From assembly GCA_900556845.1 (NCBI GenBank), contig USQO01000079.1, positions 1-9,642 of the forward strand: a stretch of DNA of 9,642 nt. Reading direction: 5' to 3'. The translations under genes and the position numbers were made by a program. Under the pieces are notes generated by a model. It was not told the origin of the DNA. It did not search any database and saw only the letters and a list, made by a program, of their open reading frames with translations. This DNA comes from an uncultured Bacteroides sp. Lineage in GTDB: Bacteria > Bacteroidota > Bacteroidia > Bacteroidales > Bacteroidaceae. Positions 5,136-9,642 of this stretch are shown here, one piece after another (positions within the stretch are counted from its first letter, which is position 1; each line of letters starts with the position of its first letter).

Positions 5136-7433
5136 TTATTCGTAGATATATTCCACGGGCGATTTCTTGAAACGCAGGATACGCGAGTGGTTCGGTCCGG
5201 CTCCATTTTTTGTAAGATACAGATTACCCATACCTCCATTGAAGAACCATCCTTGTCCGTTTTCCGGCGAGTGAACGGCAAACAGCATATTGTTATAGTG
5301 TCCGTTATGTTTTATACCGTTATTATCCCATTGTGCCCCGGGACCGTACCATACGATAGCTTCGTTTTCCGGATGGGCATTATTATACATAGCTATATAA
5401 ATCAAGTCTGTCAGCGTAACGTTTCCAATGGCTATGTCATTTCTTCTGCGCTGCCTGCGCTGTATGTTTGAGCCTCCGTTCCATGCTGTGTTGTGGCGGC
5501 CATCCCACATCAGCCATACATAATCCCCTGTTGACAAAAATATTCTGTCATACTCTTCCATTGTCGGAATTTCGTATCCGTCGGGAGCCAGCTCTTTGGG
5601 GTTTATTTTGTTGATGTGTACGCTCGAGCTGGAATATCCTTCCAGTTTGGCTACCCCGTTATCGTCAATAACCTGCATGCCCATGGAGCTTTTACCTTGA
5701 TACTGCCACTTCCACAAGTTGTAGAATTCTTCTGCCGTACAGTCTCTCAGGTAATCCAACAAACTTTTACCAGCTTTGACGGCAGGATCGTTTGATGAAA
5801 GAATCTGGTCCGAAAAATTTTTCGAATCTCCCATTGCATTGTATTTGCACCACCACAAGCCTTGTTGGTAGACTACCGGCAACCCCCAGTTTCTGCGTAC
5901 AATCGTATACTTTTCTACGTCCGAGCCGTCTGCTTTGTTACTGATAACGATAGTGGCTCGCTGTTCGCGGCCGTTGGCTGTCGGGTCATTGGGTTTCCAT
6001 CCTCCCAGTACCCGGTATGCGTTCGGGTTATCTTCGCGTGGTGCCAGTTTTACCCACGCGTCTTCACCATCTTCATATTCTACGGCAATAGACTTGCTGT
6101 CGGGGACAGTAAGCACTCCATATTCATTGTCGATATACTTTCCGAAATCGAATGTATAACTGTCGATAAAAGAAAACAGCCCCTCTATTTTTGTGGGATT
6201 TTCCGGCAGTACTATAATCAGATAGTCATCAGGATAGGCTTCTTTCATCCCTTTACGTTGAAACTGCATCTTTACCGTTTGTCCCGCAACTCCCAGCCTC
6301 CATCTTTCTTTACGTATTTTGAACAGGTTTTTTCCGAATGTTTCGGCCGAAGTCCCTCCAAGAGATTCTACTGTATATGGCATGTTTTCTGTCGGGATAA
6401 ACTCCAGTTCATCGTCACAATCCACTGCCAGCGTAATTTCCGATGCTGTATAGGGGAAAGATATTTTGTTTCTTTCTGCATTTACAACTACATTTTCGGG
6501 CAAAGTCGATTCGTTCAGGTCTACCGTAAGCGTTTCATTGCTTGGGGCCAGCTCGTAATCTCCTCCCGCTTCCCACTCTTGTACATCCAGTTGGATATTG
6601 GCAGTAAGCATGTCTTTTCTCAGTGTTAGAGTATACACTGCATTTCTTTTCAAAACACTTGGCAGCGAAGCTTCTTTGGTGATTTGTTTGCCGTTTGCCG
6701 TCATGTTTACTTCAACTTTCAGCTCAGTATTAGCCTGTTCGTACACATAGGCTATTCCCTGTACGTCTGTTTGTGCAGGTTCTGCAAAGTCTACGGTCAG
6801 GTCTTGTGTCTTTGTGCCGTCAGGAGAAGTGATTTTCTCTTTTGCAAACAGATAACCTTGCTGAGCAATATTCTTAAGTGTAACCTGTTGTACCTCAATT
6901 GGAGCCTCAGTACGCAGCAGGAGGTCAAAACGGGCAACTCCTCTTTTCAGAGAAGTGCTGACAGTGTATGTTTCCTGGACTTCACTGTCCAAGTTGATTT
7001 TCGCTGAAAGAAATTCCAAAGCCTTACCTTGTTCTGTCTGGATACAGGTGTTCAACCATTCCTCTTCAGTAATACCACTGTCTGCCAGCTCCTGTAAATC
7101 AATTACTTCGCCTGTATTGGCCAATATGTACAGATTTCCTTTGTTTTTATTAATGTTTAGGGTATATAGGTTTTCTTCTTTCCCGAAATCTGTATAAACT
7201 TGGGTAAGGGTCCCGCTTTCGAACAGGCACGCCTTGATGTCATTTATATTTTCTTCACTGGGGAGCGAAGCATTTCTTCCGTCTATTTTAAAAGTTTCTA
7301 ATTGAGCTTTTAAAAGTGTTCCGGCAGGGTTGCTAGCTTGTTCCTGTTCAATATCATTCGAGCAGGAAACTACAAAAAATGCAGCTATGCAAAGCCATAA
7401 TAAATGATAGAAACGTATCGTCATTTTATTCAT
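5136..7433 (-). CDS. Fimbrial tip-like lipoprotein with lectin-like C-terminus (paralogue 2)
   Basis: A 765-residue predicted outer-membrane/surface lipoprotein. The leader (residues 1-23) ends in lipobox VVSC with acylated Cys24, followed by acidic SNDIEQEQ, resembling the Bacteroidetes lipoprotein surface-export signal. A fimbrillin-like region (about 40-290) carries SLKRGVARFDL (161-171), RNAVYTLTL (263-271) and a QEWEAGG strand end. A middle beta-rich region spans about 300-470. The C-terminal domain (about 476-765) has LGGWKPNDP, NWGLPVV, GLWWCKYN (525-532), YLRDCT, APDGYEIPT (616-624), GPGAQWD (697-703) and a final SPVEYIYE, resembling the FISUMP/C-type-lectin-like fold on Bacteroidales pilus tips. 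The family's near-terminal RC(V/I)K is RFKK here, so that Cys is lost. The ATG at 7433 overlaps the previous stop by 8 bases; an in-frame ATG at 7424 would still leave a full leader and a 1-base gap. The most likely role is a tip or accessory adhesin of a type V pilus; ligand unknown. Confidence 0.88.
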   Translation of the reverse strand: MNKMTIRFYHLLWLCIAAFFVVSCSNDIEQEQASNPAGTLLKAQLETFKIDGRNASLPSEENINDIKACLFESGTLTQVYTDFGKEENLYTLNINKNKGNLYILANTGEVIDLQELADSGITEEEWLNTCIQTEQGKALEFLSAKINLDSEVQETYTVSTSLKRGVARFDLLLRTEAPIEVQQVTLKNIAQQGYLFAKEKITSPDGTKTQDLTVDFAEPAQTDVQGIAYVYEQANTELKVEVNMTANGKQITKEASLPSVLKRNAVYTLTLRKDMLTANIQLDVQEWEAGGDYELAPSNETLTVDLNESTLPENVVVNAERNKISFPYTASEITLAVDCDDELEFIPTENMPYTVESLGGTSAETFGKNLFKIRKERWRLGVAGQTVKMQFQRKGMKEAYPDDYLIIVLPENPTKIEGLFSFIDSYTFDFGKYIDNEYGVLTVPDSKSIAVEYEDGEDAWVKLAPREDNPNAYRVLGGWKPNDPTANGREQRATIVISNKADGSDVEKYTIVRRNWGLPVVYQQGLWWCKYNAMGDSKNFSDQILSSNDPAVKAGKSLLDYLRDCTAEEFYNLWKWQYQGKSSMGMQVIDDNGVAKLEGYSSSSVHINKINPKELAPDGYEIPTMEEYDRIFLSTGDYVWLMWDGRHNTAWNGGSNIQRRQRRRNDIAIGNVTLTDLIYIAMYNNAHPENEAIVWYGPGAQWDNNGIKHNGHYNNMLFAVHSPENGQGWFFNGGMGNLYLTKNGAGPNHSRILRFKKSPVEYIYE
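5781..6008 (-). repeat. Paralogue block, copy 2 (LGGWKPNDP...NDPA)
   Basis: This codes for residues 476-551 of the 765-residue lipoprotein. It aligns with the block at 8044-8268 with a single one-residue gap and about 51 of 75 identical residues by eye. It includes GGWKPNDP, YTIVR, NWGLPVV, WWCKYN and DQIL. The match holds at DNA level too, for instance in the codons for GGWKPNDP. It marks the entry into the C-terminal lectin-like domain. Confidence 0.85.
7426..7433 (-). other. 8-base gene overlap between the tandem lipoprotein genes
   Basis: The TAA of the upstream lipoprotein gene (7428-7426) falls inside the beginning of the next gene when its first ATG (7433-7431) is used, in a different reading frame. 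A second in-frame ATG (7424-7422) begins 1 base after the stop. Either way, no room is left for a separate promoter or terminator, so the two proteins must be made from one transcript, probably by translational coupling. Confidence 0.85.
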
Positions 7434-9624
7434 ATATATATTCTACAGGTGTTTTAATGCATCGTATGATGCGGGTTTTTTGTGAATTATGAGCTGTATA
7501 TTTTATCCAATTTCCGGTTCCGGTACTTTTCGGATTACCATCAATCATCCATGAACTGTTGGCTCTTCCATAAGTGGCAAACAAAACAGACATGGACGCA
7601 ATATGCGATGCGTCCCACTGATGTCCAGTTCCGCATATAGTCCAATGACTGCCCCCGTATTCAAAGTCGTAAAAACTGATGGGGCCATACTGCTGTCCAA
7701 GGAATGTAGCATTCCGTTCTACGACCCAGAAATTCAGTCGTTGTCCCAGTCCGTTATTGAATGCGCCAGGGTTAAAATACTGCAAATTACAATTATTTCC
7801 CCAGGCAAAAAATCTGAAATGATCATAGGTGGGTATCTGGTATCCGTCGGGAGCCATCACTTTCGGGTCCAGTGTTCCGAAGTCTGTTGCATTGTTTGTT
7901 TTAAAGCCTTCATAGAGAAACTTGGTCCCGTTGTGCGTTAGCTTTAGTCCATCCGGATTACCTGCCTGATATTGGTCGCCTAGTACTTGCAGAAAGTCTT
8001 CATCTGTACAAGTCCTAAGATAATCGGCCAGATTTACTTCTTTTGCCGGGTCGTTTCCGATAAGAATCTGGTCTTCATAATTCTTTACGTTACCTCGGAG
8101 GTTGTATTTACACCACCATACTCCGTTCATATTTACTACCGGAAGTCCCCAGTTCTTACGCACTATCGTATAAGCTTCTCGGTGGCTGCCGTCAATATTG
8201 GTGATAACCAGTTGGGCAGTTTGTTTGCGTCCGTCGGCCAGTGGGTCATTGGGCTTCCAGCCTCCTAAAATGCGGTATTCGTTTTCGTTTACCTGCTCTA
8301 ATTTCATCCATTTTGCTTCGTCGTTTGCAAATTCCAAAATGGCAGTTTTTCCTTCCGGAAGTGTGATTCTTCCCAGTTCGCCATCAATGTATTTGTTATA
8401 ATCACATGTACTGTTGTCATCAAATTGCAGACTCCCTGTCAGTATTATCGGGTTCGGCTGGAACACTATTACTACTCTTCCTTTCAGTGTTTCGTCTTTT
8501 AATACATCCAGATAGATATATTCATGTACTGTTCCTGGCATTTTGTGCTTGCTGGTTACACTGACTGTTGCTATATTAGACAAACTTCTTGACTCAGCCT
8601 GTTGTATTTCTGCTCCGTTGGCAAATCCGTTTATGCGCAGAACAGCTCCCTCTTCCGCAAGGAGGCCAAGCTTGAATGTAGTTTCCCATGAAGGAACGAA
8701 AACCGAGTCGCAGCTTTCGTTTACTCTGACACCATCTGGAAGTACAGAGTTCTCTTTGTCTACGATTCCTTTCAGAGTGAGGTTGCTTTCAGAGTTACCT
8801 CCTGTTTCCCAGGTGGCGTTTTCTGTTTCTACCTGAATGCTGGCACCATTGTTTTTTACTTTCAAGGTATATACTTTGTTTCGTTCTATGGTTGGAAGCG
8901 TTGTTTTCACACGGTGCCATCCGTCGTTTACTAAAACCATCAGTTCTACTTCATGATTTCCCGTTCCGGTCTGTTCAGGAACGTAAAACAGAGTGGTTCG
9001 TCCATTGGCAAACGGCTCTTCTCCAAAACTTTTTTGCAATGTGATGCCTTCTGCATTCTTTTCATCATTTATCGGATTTTCAAGAATGTTTCCTGTCGTG
9101 CAGATATTTTCTATCTTGACACTGTGCACTGCTACATGTCTGTAGGGGGAGTCCAAGTCTATTCTTGCAACACTTCTTTTTAAGGCAACAGAAACTGATG
9201 TCTCGCCAGCTTGTAGTACGGTTTGTCCGGTCATTAGCAAGCCGTTTTCCATCATTGCTTCTGCGGTGCCTTTTATGCCTAGAAAATCAGCTTCAGTAGT
9301 AGTTTCAGGATGCATGCCGATATTTTCTGTGAAGTATTCTCCGTTGGCAAGAAAATAGACGGTTCCTCGCATTTGTTCAGGAGAGAATTGGCATGTTAAT
9401 GTTCCGGTGACAGGCAATGTAGGAAAAATCTCTTTTAGTATTCCGTTTTCGAAGCGATAGGCGCTCAGAGATTTTATTTCCTTATCAGTTGTATTGTAGT
9501 CTGTTCCTGTTCTCGAAAACTGTACTGTCAGCGCACTGTGCTGGTCTTTTTGGATATCTTCGGTGCTGCATCCTCCCAATGTCAGCAAACAGGCAGCTCC
9601 CAACGCCAAAATATATTTCTTCAT
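7426..9624 (-). CDS. Fimbrial tip-like lipoprotein with lectin-like C-terminus (paralogue 1)
   Basis: A 732-residue predicted surface lipoprotein, first of the tandem pair. The leader (residues 1-18) ends in lipobox LGGC with acylated Cys19, followed by STEDIQKD, an acidic surface-export-like tail. A fimbrillin-type region (about 30-275) includes SAYRFENGILKEI (54-66), ALKRSVARIDL (147-157), FYVPE (213-217) and RNKVYTLKV (248-256), ending at a TWETGG strand. A middle beta-rich part (about 280-445) leads to the C-terminal domain with LGGWKPNDP (453-461), NWGLPVV, GVWWCKYN (501-508), YLRTCT, APDGYQIPT (591-599), GTGHQWD (665-671) and RIIRCIKTPVEYIYE (718-732). RCIK matches the RCVK-type end of FISUMP/C-type-lectin-like domains. 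At over 700 residues it is too long for a FimB/Mfa2 anchor and fits a tip or accessory subunit. The ATG at 9624 follows a purine run, AAGAAGAAAA (9635-9626). Upstream pilin and anchor genes, if any, lie past the right edge. Confidence 0.88.
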   Translation of the reverse strand: MKKYILALGAACLLTLGGCSTEDIQKDQHSALTVQFSRTGTDYNTTDKEIKSLSAYRFENGILKEIFPTLPVTGTLTCQFSPEQMRGTVYFLANGEYFTENIGMHPETTTEADFLGIKGTAEAMMENGLLMTGQTVLQAGETSVSVALKRSVARIDLDSPYRHVAVHSVKIENICTTGNILENPINDEKNAEGITLQKSFGEEPFANGRTTLFYVPEQTGTGNHEVELMVLVNDGWHRVKTTLPTIERNKVYTLKVKNNGASIQVETENATWETGGNSESNLTLKGIVDKENSVLPDGVRVNESCDSVFVPSWETTFKLGLLAEEGAVLRINGFANGAEIQQAESRSLSNIATVSVTSKHKMPGTVHEYIYLDVLKDETLKGRVVIVFQPNPIILTGSLQFDDNSTCDYNKYIDGELGRITLPEGKTAILEFANDEAKWMKLEQVNENEYRILGGWKPNDPLADGRKQTAQLVITNIDGSHREAYTIVRKNWGLPVVNMNGVWWCKYNLRGNVKNYEDQILIGNDPAKEVNLADYLRTCTDEDFLQVLGDQYQAGNPDGLKLTHNGTKFLYEGFKTNNATDFGTLDPKVMAPDGYQIPTYDHFRFFAWGNNCNLQYFNPGAFNNGLGQRLNFWVVERNATFLGQQYGPISFYDFEYGGSHWTICGTGHQWDASHIASMSVLFATYGRANSSWMIDGNPKSTGTGNWIKYTAHNSQKTRIIRCIKTPVEYIYE
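8044..8268 (-). repeat. Paralogue block, copy 1 (LGGWKPNDP...NDPA)
   Basis: This codes for residues 453-527 of the 732-residue lipoprotein, the partner of the block at 5781-6008. The shared Cys in WWCKYN and the Cys in YLR.CT just beyond the block are present in both copies and could form a disulphide in the periplasm or on the surface. Sequence on either side of the block is much less alike between the paralogues. Confidence 0.85.
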
Positions 9625-9642
9625 ATTTTCTTCTTGTATGGT

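Noticed and set aside
5862..6629. A 255-residue rightward open frame inside the second lipoprotein gene
   Set aside because: It is antisense to a well-supported lipoprotein whose motifs match its paralogue across this exact region. The translation is Cys/Phe/Tyr-rich without domain features.
7426..9624. FimB/Mfa2-type pilus anchor protein
   Set aside because: Anchors are usually about 300 residues and lack a C-terminal lectin-like domain. These proteins are over 700 residues with a large extra C-terminal domain.
1..9642. CRISPR array, tRNA, rRNA, insertion sequence or phage gene
   Set aside because: Read through on both strands, the window shows no regular short repeats, no cloverleaf-like segment and no transposase, integrase or phage-type protein.

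Overview
The window looks like a chromosomal contig end from a gut-type Bacteroidales bacterium (Bacteroides, Phocaeicola or a close relative). The reasons are two long lipoproteins with fimbrillin-type motifs and acidic residues after the lipid-carrying cysteine, an ABC-F protein and a DUF3805/DUF3806-type protein of the kind common in this order, A-rich leaders without strong Shine-Dalgarno sequences, and a TAnnTTTG-type promoter box. The genus is inferred; no rRNA or tRNA is present to fix it. The first 48 bases are not biological: they are an Illumina Nextera index-2 adapter ending in the Tn5 mosaic end, so native sequence starts at about base 49.

Layout: three genes read rightward and three read leftward, meeting at about 3.3 kb. 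Rightward are ridA (103-480, enamine/imine deaminase), a probable terminator hairpin (498-558), a protein of unknown function with a DUF3805/DUF3806-like layout (609-1433), and an ABC-F translation ATPase (1430-3301) whose start overlaps the previous stop by 4 bases (ATGA). A perfect 21-bp hairpin (3322-3370) fills the convergent junction and can serve both strands. Leftward, in transcription order, are a 732-residue lipoprotein (9624-7426), a 765-residue paralogue (7433-5136) overlapping it by 8 bases, and an ArnT-like GT39 membrane glycosyltransferase (5080-3374) starting 55 bases later behind a candidate promoter.

The two lipoproteins are the most interesting part. Each has a signal peptidase II leader, fimbrillin-like beta domains with a KR.VAR.D motif and an RN.VYTL motif, a middle beta-rich part, and a C-terminal domain resembling the FISUMP/C-type-lectin-like fold. 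Both end in the same seven residues, PVEYIYE. A 75-residue block is about two-thirds identical between them, while the rest of each protein is far more diverged. The best reading is a tandem pair of tip or accessory adhesins of a type V (FimA/Mfa1-class) pilus, with the main pilin and anchor genes probably beyond the right edge. The GT39 enzyme may modify lipid A, another envelope glycan or secreted proteins; a link to the adhesins rests only on gene order. No CRISPR array, insertion sequence, tRNA or rRNA was seen, and no gene-free stretch exceeds 130 bases.
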